DNA of 64,000 nucleotides from Oscillospiraceae bacterium (GTDB lineage: Bacteria > Bacillota > Clostridia > Oscillospirales > Acutalibacteraceae): positions 1 through 64,000 of the forward strand of contig CAJTCU010000010.1 in the NCBI GenBank assembly GCA_910574935.1, read 5' to 3'. This document shows, one piece after another, positions 35,786 through 44,030 of this stretch. How positions within the stretch are numbered: the first letter of the stretch is position 1; every line of letters starts with the position of its first letter. The notes beneath the pieces are model-generated. The model searched no databases. It was not told where the DNA came from and worked only from the letters and a program-made list of their open reading frames with translations. A program made the position numbers and the translations under genes.

Positions 35786-36124
35786 ATGCAGAAAAGAATG
35801 AAAAGGCTGCTGTGCCTTTTGGCTGTTGTCATACTCACCATGTGCTGTTTCGCCTTGCCCGCCGCAGCCACCGGCGACGTGGCCGGGGCCGTGCAGTCCA
35901 CCTGGACCTCGGCACAGGCCCAGATCAAGGCCATTGTAAACAATGTGGTATTCCCGGTCATTGACGTGGTGCTGGTCATCCTGTTTTTCGTCAAGGTGTC
36001 CACCTCGTATTTTGAATACCGCAAACATGGCCAGTTTGAGTTCGCCGCGCCTGCCATCCTGTTTGCCTGTCTGGTGTTCACCCTGACCGCCCCCCTCTAT
36101 ATCTGGGGCGTTGTGGGGATATAA
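35786..36124 (+). CDS. Maff2/VirB2-like ICE pilin-type membrane protein
   Basis: A 112-aa protein with a signal-like N-terminal helix (MKRLLCLLAVVILTMCCF), an Ala-rich processed start (AAATGDVAGAVQ), a second membrane segment (VVFPVIDVVLVILFFVKV) and a third (FAAPAILFACLVFTLTAPLY). This two-TM mature form of ~85 residues matches Maff2-type VirB2-like proteins of Clostridia conjugative elements. It starts the transfer operon. AAGGAGG precedes the ATG. Confidence 0.78.
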   Translation: MQKRMKRLLCLLAVVILTMCCFALPAAATGDVAGAVQSTWTSAQAQIKAIVNNVVFPVIDVVLVILFFVKVSTSYFEYRKHGQFEFAAPAILFACLVFTLTAPLYIWGVVGI

Positions 36125-36236
36125 CGCCATGAGCGGGCATATCGAGGGAAGGGCCAGAGGGCCTCCTGACCGATAGCAGGAAACACAAACTCCAGTATAC
36201 TATATCTATTAAATGAAAAGCGAGGTTAAAATCAAC

Positions 36237-36626
36237 ATGAATTTCTACGAAAAAGAACTCCGCGCTATGTTCGAGCGCGACCATACCATCAAGGATAAGC
36301 AGTTCGCCGGGCGGGTGCTGCTGGGCCGTTTGGGGGACAAGCTGCTGGTCAAGGTCCAGTTCATCCCCTCCCTGGCAGCCGACCACTACAACGCCCTCCA
36401 GGTCATCCTTCTGAACCGGGGCAAGGGTTTTGTGGACAAAGAAAACTTCCTGTTCCGGGACCTGATCGGCCCCCAGCGCCGGGAGGATCTGGGCGAGGTG
36501 GAGCCCCATGTGTGGGAATACGGAAACAAGCCTGCCTGGTTTATCCCTATCACCGAGGCCCAGCGCCGGAAGATTGCGGACACGGTCCTGGGTTACATTC
36601 GGCTCTTCCAGAGCGAGAACACCTAA
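36237..36626 (+). CDS. ICE transfer-region hypothetical protein
   Basis: A 129-aa soluble protein from MNFYEKELRAMFERDHTIKD; it contains GRVLLGRLGDKLLVKVQFI and ENFLFRDLIGPQRREDLGEV. A GAGG site 11 bases before ATG 36237 is the reason for this start; ATG 36213 is possible. Found between Maff2 and VirB6-like genes in many Clostridia ICEs, but I know no function. Confidence 0.75.
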   Translation: MNFYEKELRAMFERDHTIKDKQFAGRVLLGRLGDKLLVKVQFIPSLAADHYNALQVILLNRGKGFVDKENFLFRDLIGPQRREDLGEVEPHVWEYGNKPAWFIPITEAQRRKIADTVLGYIRLFQSENT

Positions 36627-36662
36627 CGAATAAACATACGAAAAACGAAGGGGGCAATCAAA

Positions 36663-37598
36663 ATGTTAGACTGGCTGGGAGGGCTCATCGGCAGCTTTGG
36701 CGGGGCCTTGGGCAATGTGTTCTCCACCTTTGGAGAGGGCATTGTGGACTCCATCTGGGACGGGCTGGTGGAGTGGATGCTCAAGTCCTTTTACGGCACC
36801 ATTTCCGATGTGTTCACGCAGATCGGCGGCATGGGGGCGGAGATATTCGATTTGAGCTGGATCGTGGCCTCGGTCCGGCTGTTCGCCTGCCTGGGCTGGA
36901 CCCTGTTCGCGGTGGGCATGATCGTGGCGGCGTTCGACCTGGCGATTGAGTACCAGAATGGCCGGGCCAATGTGAAGTCCACGGCGCTCAATGTCCTCAA
37001 GGGCTTTTTTGCCGCGAATCTGGTGACACTGGCGCCGGTGGAGCTGTACAAGTTCTGCATCAACCTGCAAAATGTTTTTCTCAAGGATTTGGCCGGGAGC
37101 TTTGTGGGAACAGTGGATTTCAACCTGGGGGACGTGGCCCTCAAGGTGCTGACCAGCGTTTTCGGGGGACCCACAGGGGTGGTACTCAACGGATTGTTCC
37201 CGCTGTGTATGCTCATAGGCTTATCTTATTGTGTGCTTAAGGTGTTCTTCTCGAACATAAAAAGAGGGGGCATTCTCCTGATTCAAATGGCGGTTGGCAC
37301 CCTCTATCTCTTCTCTGTCCCGCGGGGTTATACGGACGGGTTCAACCAGTGGTGCAAGCAGATCATCGCCCTGTGCCTGACAGCCTTTCTGCAGACCACG
37401 CTCCTTTTCCTGGGCCTGCTGACGTTCCACGACAATATGCTTTTGGGGCTGGGGGTTATGCTGGCGGCTGGCGAGGTGCCGAGAATCGCCCAGCAGTTTG
37501 GGCTGGACAGCTCGGTTAAGGTCAACATGATGAGCGTGGTTCACGCTACCAGCACCGCCGTGAATATGACCCGAAATATCGCTCGGGCGATTGCGTAA
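36663..37598 (+). CDS. VirB6/TrbL-like conjugal transfer membrane protein (CD1112-like)
   Basis: A 311-aa polytopic protein. A Gly-rich amphipathic start (LGGLIGSFGGALGNVFSTFG) precedes about six membrane segments, including LFACLGWTLFAVGMIVAAF, GLFPLCMLIGLSYCVLKVFF and LTAFLQTTLLFLGLL, with a C-terminal hydrophilic tail. This size and topology fit the VirB6-like inner-membrane channel of Gram-positive type IV secretion systems. It is followed closely by a small soluble protein and the VirB3-like gene. No frameshift is visible. Confidence 0.82.
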   Translation: MLDWLGGLIGSFGGALGNVFSTFGEGIVDSIWDGLVEWMLKSFYGTISDVFTQIGGMGAEIFDLSWIVASVRLFACLGWTLFAVGMIVAAFDLAIEYQNGRANVKSTALNVLKGFFAANLVTLAPVELYKFCINLQNVFLKDLAGSFVGTVDFNLGDVALKVLTSVFGGPTGVVLNGLFPLCMLIGLSYCVLKVFFSNIKRGGILLIQMAVGTLYLFSVPRGYTDGFNQWCKQIIALCLTAFLQTTLLFLGLLTFHDNMLLGLGVMLAAGEVPRIAQQFGLDSSVKVNMMSVVHATSTAVNMTRNIARAIA

Positions 37599-37611
37599 CA
37601 AGGAGGCCCAC

Positions 37612-37995
37612 ATGAAAAAGAATAATGAAATGGAGAGCCAAGACCTGCGGGTAGACAATGACATCCAAGTGTCCGAAGATGGACACTCCATCATTGCGTA
37701 CCTGGAAACCTGGTTTGACGTGGAGCGCAAATTCGGCGTTGACCTGTCTGCGGAGGACGCCTGGTTGAATCTGAATGCCATGTACGATCCCTTTGCGGAC
37801 AAGCTGGTAATGGCCTATGAGGTCAGCACCGATGATCATTCCGAGGTTCATAATTATACGCCCACTGAGAACGAGTCCGCGCTGGTTAAGGCCATGATAG
37901 CAGAAAAAATTCAGGAGCTATATAATCAGACGCCCCAGGAGTTCTGCCGGGAAGTCCAACAGGAAGATCATTTACAAATGGAGGAACAGACATGA
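37612..37995 (+). CDS. ICE hypothetical protein (DUF6329-like)
   Basis: A 127-aa acidic soluble protein: QVSEDGHSIIAYLETWFDVE, AWLNLNAMYDPFADKLVMAYE and ENESALVKAMIAEKIQELY. It resembles proteins annotated DUF6329 in ICE transfer operons, but this is from memory. AAGGAGG sets ATG 37612. It overlaps the VirB3-like gene by four bases. Confidence 0.65.
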   Translation: MKKNNEMESQDLRVDNDIQVSEDGHSIIAYLETWFDVERKFGVDLSAEDAWLNLNAMYDPFADKLVMAYEVSTDDHSEVHNYTPTENESALVKAMIAEKIQELYNQTPQEFCREVQQEDHLQMEEQT

Positions 37996-38258
37996 CCCAA
38001 TACATCTACCCACAAAACCTCAAGGCCACAGCCAACCTGTGGCTGTGGAGCCTGCGGGATTTCGCCACAGCCTGTGTGGGGCTGTTGCTTTCTGTACTGG
38101 CGCTGACGCAACTGGGGCTGATTTCGCCCTTTGCCCTGACCGTGGCCTACGCGTTTTTGTCCATCCGGCTGGAAGAGATCACGGTGCTGGATTATGTGCG
38201 CTACGCAGGGAACTTCCTCCTGTTCAGTCAACAGGAATACACATGGAGGGCAGCGTAA
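37992..38258 (+). CDS. VirB3/TcpE-like small membrane protein
   Basis: An 88-aa protein with two adjacent transmembrane helices (FATACVGLLLSVLALTQLGL and FALTVAYAFLSIRL) and a charged tail (QQEYTWRAA). Size, topology and position just ahead of the VirB4-type genes match VirB3/TcpE/PrgI-like components that tether the VirB4 ATPase to the membrane. ATGA overlap with the previous gene. Confidence 0.7.
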   Translation: MTQYIYPQNLKATANLWLWSLRDFATACVGLLLSVLALTQLGLISPFALTVAYAFLSIRLEEITVLDYVRYAGNFLLFSQQEYTWRAA

Positions 38259-38358
38259 CCAGCAGCAAGTATGCTGCGCACCCAATCCGCGCACAAAATA
38301 ATTTATTATCATTAAGTATGAGGCCCGCGTCACAGGTCTCATGTTACAGGAGGGTTCA

Positions 38359-38949
38359 ATGAGGCAGAAAAAGAAAAAAGGCAACTCTACCCGCGCCCTG
38401 CTGGGCCTGGAGGGGTTCACAAACTATGGCATACAGACCGCCGGTGGGGAGCTGGCGGTTTTTCTTGTGCAGCCCACCAATATCTCGGTGCTGTCCCACG
38501 CTAATGTGGAGATCAAGATTAGGCATCTGCTCATGGTGTTCTCCGCCCATCCGGGCCTGGAGATCTCCTGCCTGGATTCCTGCCAGCGGTTTGACGATAA
38601 CAAGCGGTTCATCAAGCAGCGTCTCCGGGAGGAAGAAAATCCGGCAGTGCGGCAGGTTCTGGAACAGGAGGGCGGCTACCTGGAATCCAAGCAGATCGAG
38701 ATGTCCACAGCCCGGCAGTTCCTGTTTGTGCTGCGGTTCACCAAAGGCGAAAAGCCGGAGCAGGTCTTCCAGGCCATCAACCTGACGGAAAAGACCATCT
38801 CGGAGCAGGGCTTTGAGGTGCGCCGCCTGGACCGGGAGGACCTTAAGCGGGTGCTGGGGCTGTATTTCGGCACCAGCATGACTGGCGAGGCGGTGGAGGA
38901 CGTGGACGGCATCAAAAACTTTAACTTGAATAGGAGGCCCGATTCTTGA
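38359..38949 (+). CDS. ICE transfer-region protein of unknown function
   Basis: A 196-aa soluble protein starting MRQKKKKGNSTRALLGLEGF, with GELAVFLVQPTNISVLSHAN and ISCLDSCQRFDDNKRFIKQR. The 'FLV.PTNISVLS...V......L..V' pattern resembles the N-terminal domain of VirB4/TraC-type ATPases, suggesting a stand-alone VirB4-N paralogue; this is inference. AGGAGG precedes the ATG at 38359. Its stop overlaps the sortase TTG. Confidence 0.7.
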   Translation: MRQKKKKGNSTRALLGLEGFTNYGIQTAGGELAVFLVQPTNISVLSHANVEIKIRHLLMVFSAHPGLEISCLDSCQRFDDNKRFIKQRLREEENPAVRQVLEQEGGYLESKQIEMSTARQFLFVLRFTKGEKPEQVFQAINLTEKTISEQGFEVRRLDREDLKRVLGLYFGTSMTGEAVEDVDGIKNFNLNRRPDS

Positions 38950-39758
38950 AGAAAGGTATCAAAGCATTGATAGGATTTGTGCTGGCCATTGCCCTGGCGG
39001 GTTCGGGATTCTGGCTGGTGCATCGGTTCATTGAGTCCAAGGAGCAGCAGGCGAACTTCCGGGAGCTGGCGGAGTCGGTGTTATTGGAGCAGCCATCCCC
39101 TTCTCCACCATTGGTGGAGTCGGATGGAGCGTCCTCCAAGCCATCGTCAGAAGAAACTATGAGTCCCGCACAGGCCACACCCGCCCCACGCCCAGCGCCG
39201 GAAGTGCTGCATGACCTGGGGGCGCTCAAAGAGAAAAACGCTGAATGTGCCGGCTGGATCAGGGTGCCGGGTACGGACATCGACTACCCCTTCATGTGGA
39301 CGCCGGAGGACCCGGAGCGCTATCTCCGGCGGGACTTCTACGGAAATTACTCCGATTATGGGGTCCCCTTTTTAGACCAGCGCTGTGATTTAGACAGTGA
39401 CAACCTGATTTTGTACGGCCACAATATGTTCGACGGGACCATGTTCACGGATTTGCTCTGGTTTCGGGAACGGGAGTACATGGAGGATCACAGTCAAATC
39501 ATTCTGGAAACGCCGGAAGGTGCGCGGGAGTACCGGGTGATTGCTGTGTGCCAGGCCAACTCGGTGGAATCAAAGTTATACCGGCACATCAATTTTACCG
39601 ATGCGGCTGGCAAGGCTGACTTTCTGGACGCTGTTCGAGAGGACAGCGTCTTTTTTGCTGGCGCGGACGACAGGGCCGAACGGTTCATTACCCTCTCCAC
39701 CTGCGATGTGTCCCGGAGAAATGGCCGGGTCGCTGTGGTGGGCGAGCTGGTACAATAA
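38946..39758 (+). CDS. srtB: Class B sortase
   Basis: A 270-aa membrane-anchored transpeptidase with TTG start. N-terminal signal anchor (ALIGFVLAIALAGSGFWLV), a Pro/Ser linker to residue ~95, then the sortase core: GWIRVPGTDIDYPFMW, ILYGHNMFDGTMF (catalytic His), FITLSTCDVSRRNGR (catalytic Cys and Arg). It would attach LPXTG-like substrates, most simply the PNTG-motif adhesin encoded 3 kb upstream, to the wall or into pili. All catalytic residues are present. Confidence 0.9.
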   Translation: MKKGIKALIGFVLAIALAGSGFWLVHRFIESKEQQANFRELAESVLLEQPSPSPPLVESDGASSKPSSEETMSPAQATPAPRPAPEVLHDLGALKEKNAECAGWIRVPGTDIDYPFMWTPEDPERYLRRDFYGNYSDYGVPFLDQRCDLDSDNLILYGHNMFDGTMFTDLLWFREREYMEDHSQIILETPEGAREYRVIAVCQANSVESKLYRHINFTDAAGKADFLDAVREDSVFFAGADDRAERFITLSTCDVSRRNGRVAVVGELVQ

Positions 39759-39782
39759 TATTCAAAACCAACAGGAGGCCAT

Positions 39783-41600
39783 ATGTTTCAGAAGAAAAAG
39801 AAAGACAGCCCGGAGCAGTTGGAGGCCATAGCGGTCAAGGATTTCTTTGACATGATTTTGCCCGGCATGGTGAAGTTCATGAGCGACCACTACATCTGCG
39901 GGGACGCCTACTGCTGCGTGTGGGCCATCCGGGAGTACCCGCCCAGCACCGAGGCCCAGGCCATCCTCTCCCAACTGGCCGACCGGTCCAATATTACATT
40001 GCGGGTGTACAACCGGCTGGTGGACAGCATGGAACAGAGGAAGATCATCCAGAACGCCACCCGGCGAAATAAGCTCATGTCCGGGGGCACGGATGTGCAG
40101 GAGACCCTGGAGGCCGAGAACAACCTCAAGGATGTAATCGAACTGCTGGCCAACCTCCGCAAGAACCGGGAGCCGCTTTTGCACTGCGCCGTGTATATGG
40201 AGTTAAAGGCAGTTTCACTCCAAAAGCTGAAGGAACTCCAGTCGGACGTGCTCATGGAGCTGACCCGCTCCAAAATCAACATCGACCGGCTGAACCTCCG
40301 GCAGAAAGAGGGATTCCTCTCTGTTACACCCTTTGGGGCCAACCAGTTCGGGACCCAGTTCGAGCGGGTGCTGCCTGCCTCGGCGGTGGCGAATCTGTAC
40401 CCCTTTAACTACTCCGGCAAGACGGACCCCCATGGGTTCTACCTGGGCCGGGACAAGTTCGGCACCAATATTTTGACGGATTTCGATAGGAGAGCGGATG
40501 ACAAGACCAACTCCAATATCCTGATTCTCGGAAACTCCGGCCAAGGCAAATCCCATCTGCTCAAGGGCATTGTTTCCAACCTCCGGGAATCTGGGAAGTC
40601 CATCATCCTTATGGACGCGGAGTCCGAATACCAGGATTTGACCAACGCTCTGGGTGGGTGTTATCTGGATTTCATGACCGGCCAATACGTCATTAACCCC
40701 TTGCAGCCCATGAAGTGGGAGGGGGATTCAGAAAGAGAAATTGACGACGAGAACACCCCGGAGACCTTCCGCAAGACCAGCGCCCTGTCCCGGCATATCT
40801 CCTACCTCAAGGACTTTTTCCGGGCCTACAAGGATTTCTCCACCATACAACTGGACGCCATTGAGTTCATGCTCCAAAAGCTGTACCGCAGGTTTGACAT
40901 GGACGACCACACCGATTTTTCCTCTCTGCCCCCGGACCGGTTTCCCACCATGTCCGATTTCTATGACTTGCTGGAGGACGAGTACAACCTCTACGACCAG
41001 AAGAAAAAGAACCTGTTCACCGAGGAAACCTTGCAGGAGATATGCTTGGCGCTGAACTCCATGTGCGAGGGGGCCGAGGCCCGGTTTTTCAACGGCCATA
41101 CCAATATAAAGGATGACAAATTCCTTTGCTTTGGGGTCAAGGACGTGCTCAACACCAACAAGAGCCTCAACAGAGGACGGACAGCTCAGTCTGTTCGCCC
41201 AAGATGGTGCGTCTGGGAGAACGTCCCTGGCGCATATTCCAGCGGGGAGCCGCCCGGCGAGGATTTCCGCATTGTCCTGGAGTCCTTTGCCGGAATTGGC
41301 TGCGGTTCCGTATCTGTCCCTCGACCTGACTCCGGGAAGTGGAAATCTGCTGGGCGAATTTTACTGGGAGATACTTTCTCCCTGGCGTGGCGGACTTTGG
41401 ACGCTCAATACTGGTCCGTCCCCCAGAGACGTGCGCGTGTGTACCTTATCGCAGATTTTGCAGGCCCATGTGCTCCCCAAATACTATTTGACAAAAATGG
41501 CTTGTTTGGGGATACTACGCAGGGCCAGGGAACGTGGGAAACCCTTGCCGCCACAACTGGAGACAGCGCTGAAGATACAGGCCAGGCTGATACCTCTTGA
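39783..41600 (+). CDS. virB4: VirB4-type conjugation ATPase, C-terminally replaced by Dcm-like sequence
   Basis: Residues 1-~462 are a VirB4/TraE ATPase: central domain (KEGFLSVTPFGANQFGTQFE), Walker A LGNSGQGKSHLLK and IILMDAESEYQDL, ending at GVKDVLNTNKSLN. From ~41170 the frame runs into DNA of a cytosine-methyltransferase-like gene for 140 more codons (including LDAQYWSVPQRRARVYLIADF, a genuine methyltransferase motif VIII-like string). The VirB4 Walker B and C-terminal motor half are lost. The fusion ORF could be translated but cannot be an active motor. AGGAGG precedes the ATG. Confidence 0.85.
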   Translation: MFQKKKKDSPEQLEAIAVKDFFDMILPGMVKFMSDHYICGDAYCCVWAIREYPPSTEAQAILSQLADRSNITLRVYNRLVDSMEQRKIIQNATRRNKLMSGGTDVQETLEAENNLKDVIELLANLRKNREPLLHCAVYMELKAVSLQKLKELQSDVLMELTRSKINIDRLNLRQKEGFLSVTPFGANQFGTQFERVLPASAVANLYPFNYSGKTDPHGFYLGRDKFGTNILTDFDRRADDKTNSNILILGNSGQGKSHLLKGIVSNLRESGKSIILMDAESEYQDLTNALGGCYLDFMTGQYVINPLQPMKWEGDSEREIDDENTPETFRKTSALSRHISYLKDFFRAYKDFSTIQLDAIEFMLQKLYRRFDMDDHTDFSSLPPDRFPTMSDFYDLLEDEYNLYDQKKKNLFTEETLQEICLALNSMCEGAEARFFNGHTNIKDDKFLCFGVKDVLNTNKSLNRGRTAQSVRPRWCVWENVPGAYSSGEPPGEDFRIVLESFAGIGCGSVSVPRPDSGKWKSAGRILLGDTFSLAWRTLDAQYWSVPQRRARVYLIADFAGPCAPQILFDKNGLFGDTTQGQGTWETLAATTGDSAEDTGQADTS

Positions 41601-42465
41601 GATTCCCCCAAGGCTGCCCCAGGCATTTCATAACAACCAGCGGGAGGAAGTCATTGACCTGGGGGAAACAGCCGGAGCGCTTATGGCCACGACGAATATG
41701 CAGATGCAGACCTTTGTGTCCCAAGAGCAGCCCACTAATAAGGAAAGCACACTCCTGGCCTTTGCCATAAACCAGCGCAAGGAAGTGCGTGATCTGATAA
41801 ATGTATCAGCCGCGCTTACCGCAAGCCAGGGTACGGAAATGCAGACCTTCATATCCGAAAAGCCGTTTACTGCCGGGTTCTGTGCCGGGGCCGGGGCCAA
41901 GGCTGGGAGCATTGGCTACACAGAAGAAGTAGCGCCCACCCTCAAGGCCAGCCCCAGCGGGAATATGATGCCATCGGTGCTGTGCCTGAACGACCAGGGA
42001 GGGAAAAATATGGACCTTTCAGTGGAGTGCGCCGGGACCCTACGCGCCCAGGAGCATGGGCATCAGCCGCTGGTGTTTGAGAATCACGGCCAGGATTCCC
42101 GGTTTACGGGGCCTGTAGACATAGCGCCCTCCATCTGCGCCGGGGCTGGCGAGGGTGGAAACAACTTACCGTTTGCATTAGAGCAGGAGGTGATTGGGAC
42201 CCTATGCGCCAGAGATTACAAGGGCGCGGATAATATTTATACAGAACAGAACAAGCTGGTGGTGGAGGGGCCACTTCTCATCAGGCGGCTGATCCCACTG
42301 GAATGTGAATTGCTGCAGGGATTTCCTTCCGGCTGGACGGAAGTCCCTGGAGCCTCGGATACCGCAAGGTACAAAGCCCTGGGCAACAGCATCGCCGTTC
42401 CCTGTGCGGAGTTTATCTTGGGCGGGATTGTAAAATACTTGGAAATGGAGGTTCTGCGTGGCTAA
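41113..42465 (+). CDS. Dcm-like / phage-type DNA modification gene, N-terminus rearranged
   Basis: The recognisable part starts at STEDGQLSLFAQDGASGRTS (~41168), where it is joined to VirB4 in another frame; the first ~18 codons are VirB4 DNA read in shift. Then come YLSLDLTPGSGNLLGEFYWE, TLNTGPSPRD and QILQAHVLPKYYLT, a series of divergent '(P/G)TL.A' units (~residues 185-390), and a C-terminal cytosine-methyltransferase target segment (IPLECELLQGFPSGWTEV, ALGNSIAVPCAEFIL). The catalytic PC and ENV motifs are absent from this frame. It is a phage-like Dcm accessory or C-terminal fragment. It overlaps the next gene by 8 bases. Confidence 0.65.
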   Translation: MTNSFALGSRTCSTPTRASTEDGQLSLFAQDGASGRTSLAHIPAGSRPARISALSWSPLPELAAVPYLSLDLTPGSGNLLGEFYWEILSPWRGGLWTLNTGPSPRDVRVCTLSQILQAHVLPKYYLTKMACLGILRRARERGKPLPPQLETALKIQARLIPLEIPPRLPQAFHNNQREEVIDLGETAGALMATTNMQMQTFVSQEQPTNKESTLLAFAINQRKEVRDLINVSAALTASQGTEMQTFISEKPFTAGFCAGAGAKAGSIGYTEEVAPTLKASPSGNMMPSVLCLNDQGGKNMDLSVECAGTLRAQEHGHQPLVFENHGQDSRFTGPVDIAPSICAGAGEGGNNLPFALEQEVIGTLCARDYKGADNIYTEQNKLVVEGPLLIRRLIPLECELLQGFPSGWTEVPGASDTARYKALGNSIAVPCAEFILGGIVKYLEMEVLRG

Positions 42466-43036
42466 GAAAAATCAGGAAAACCCGCTGGAAGAACTGGAAA
42501 AAGCCTATGCCCAATGGCAGCGGCTCTATGAAAACGGCGGCTCCGACCCTTTCTGGCCGGACGGCGTAAACCTCAATCTGGTGAGAAATCACATCATCTA
42601 CTACAAAGGGCAGATCAAGGAAACCTATCCTCTCTACATGGCGGATGAGATATATTTGAGAGATCTGCCGCCGGAAGTGGATCAGAACTACATGGCCAAC
42701 ACGGATAAAATCCGGGAACAGGCCCGGCAGTCACTAGGGGCATATCTGGCTGACCCCAACTACCAATACCTCCTATGCCACCGGGATAGCCTATCCCCAA
42801 AACAGAGCAAGGAACTGTGCGTAGGCGCTGTGCTTGGGTATGTGGCAGGGCTCCAGAAATCAATCGCCCAGGACAATCTGGTGGAGATGCGCCGCCACCG
42901 GGAACCGGAACGGTACCTGGAATCATTCCGGGACTGCGCGGAGAGGGTGCGGCAGGCGCTGGAATCCGCTGAACCTAATCTGTTTACTGTGGCGGCAGAA
43001 GAAAGTGATGAACTTGATATGGATATGACAATGTGA
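42458..43036 (+). CDS. ICE hypothetical protein
   Basis: A 192-aa helical, charged protein with GTG start: NPLEELEKAYAQWQRLYENG, NLNLVRNHIIYYKGQIKE, AYLADPNYQYLLCHRDSLS and LCVGAVLGYVAGLQKSI. No catalytic motif was recognised. It is coupled to the methyltransferase-like gene by overlap. Proteins of this kind accompany phage-type Dcm genes in Clostridia elements, so it may be part of a modification module. Confidence 0.7.
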   Translation: MAKKNQENPLEELEKAYAQWQRLYENGGSDPFWPDGVNLNLVRNHIIYYKGQIKETYPLYMADEIYLRDLPPEVDQNYMANTDKIREQARQSLGAYLADPNYQYLLCHRDSLSPKQSKELCVGAVLGYVAGLQKSIAQDNLVEMRRHREPERYLESFRDCAERVRQALESAEPNLFTVAAEESDELDMDMTM

Positions 43037-43038
43037 TA

Positions 43039-43575
43039 TTACAGTGCCCGGCCCAACTCATACGCCCTATGTACAGCCTCCTCACAGGTCTGCCCGGTGA
43101 CAACTATCGGCTCCATCCTCTCAAAACCCCAGCCGTCAAAGGGTCGGAGCAGCGCCTCGTAATTGGCACGGTACTCTGGATTATCCGGCGCGCCTTGTGC
43201 GAAAATGGGGTACAGTTTTTTGCCTGGCCCAATCCTGCACTTCGCCTCCGGGCCCACACGGTCATGCAGGCAGAAATGGCGGTTCATGAACGACCACGCC
43301 TCACCCTGGGGGTAGCCCATATAAATTCCAGCGCCGAACACCACCGCGCCAGCGTCAGGAAGGGCATCGAAATAGGGCCGCAGAGCGTCCTGCTGGGCAC
43401 AGAAACCGTCCAGCTTTTTGCAGGTGTGGCAGCCTGTGCAGCCGCTTAACCCCTTGCCGATGGGTACCAGCAGAACCTCGTGGCCCGCCTCCTCCGCGCC
43501 TTGCAGGAAGGCTTTCACGGCCCTTTGGGAAAGGCTCTTGGGCAGACAGCTGCACGTTACGCCGATAATTTTCAT
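43039..43575 (-). CDS. Flavodoxin-fold NAD(P)H-dependent FMN reductase / iron-sulfur flavoprotein
   Basis: A 178-aa flavoprotein. The start MKIIGVTCSCLPKSLSQRAVK fits the FMN-binding phosphate loop (S.....S..A), followed by GLSGCTGCHTCKKLDGFC, the Cys cluster of iron-sulfur flavoproteins, and VVFGAGIYMGYPQGEAWSFM. It probably carries out electron transfer to FMN or quinone-like substrates. ATG 43575 is preferred over 43599. It is the only minus-strand gene between 14.1 and 52.5 kb and sits convergent to the preceding gene with a 2-bp gap, so it is likely cargo acquired separately. Confidence 0.82.
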   Translation of the reverse strand: MKIIGVTCSCLPKSLSQRAVKAFLQGAEEAGHEVLLVPIGKGLSGCTGCHTCKKLDGFCAQQDALRPYFDALPDAGAVVFGAGIYMGYPQGEAWSFMNRHFCLHDRVGPEAKCRIGPGKKLYPIFAQGAPDNPEYRANYEALLRPFDGWGFERMEPIVVTGQTCEEAVHRAYELGRAL

Positions 43576-43661
43576 GATGACATTCCTCCATGAAAACACT
43601 GTAAGTTACACAAAATTATAACATGGCGCAGCTATCGTGTCAACGCAAAGGAGTTGCTTAT

Positions 43662-44012
43662 ATGAGCGATCTAGGCCAACATATGGAGGCCATATCGTGT
43701 TTCAAGGAGAAGATCGCGTCCAACTGGCAGGCGTATCGTGAAAAGCTGCTTGCTCTGCCCAAAGAGGTCCTGAACGACAGGGCGGAAGAAATTGCCGCCG
43801 TAAAACTCAGCCGGGAGGTGCTGACCAGCCCCAGCCTTTCCAGGAACGACTTGGACTATCTGGTCCGGTTCTCCGATCCTCTCCAGGTGGTCGCCGAGAG
43901 CTGGCTCAGTGAGCAGGACGGAGATCAGAGCGCAGCTCTCGACCATGCGCTGTGGGAGCTGCGGGACCGGCAGGACGCAGAGCAGTTGTATGAGATGAAG
44001 CAGACCATGTAA
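43662..44012 (+). CDS. DUF3848 protein
   Basis: A 116-aa helical protein: FKEKIASNWQAYREKLLALP, EEIAAVKLSREVL and YLVRFSDPLQVVAESW. It is one DUF3848 repeat and resembles each half of the next gene (YLLRFRDPLMAVKHVY, YLIRFKDPLRVTYEEW). AAAGGAG before ATG 43662 sets the start. It lies in an ICE DUF cluster of unknown function. Confidence 0.78.
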   Translation: MSDLGQHMEAISCFKEKIASNWQAYREKLLALPKEVLNDRAEEIAAVKLSREVLTSPSLSRNDLDYLVRFSDPLQVVAESWLSEQDGDQSAALDHALWELRDRQDAEQLYEMKQTM

Positions 44013-44030
44013 AATAGGAGTGATCAAATC

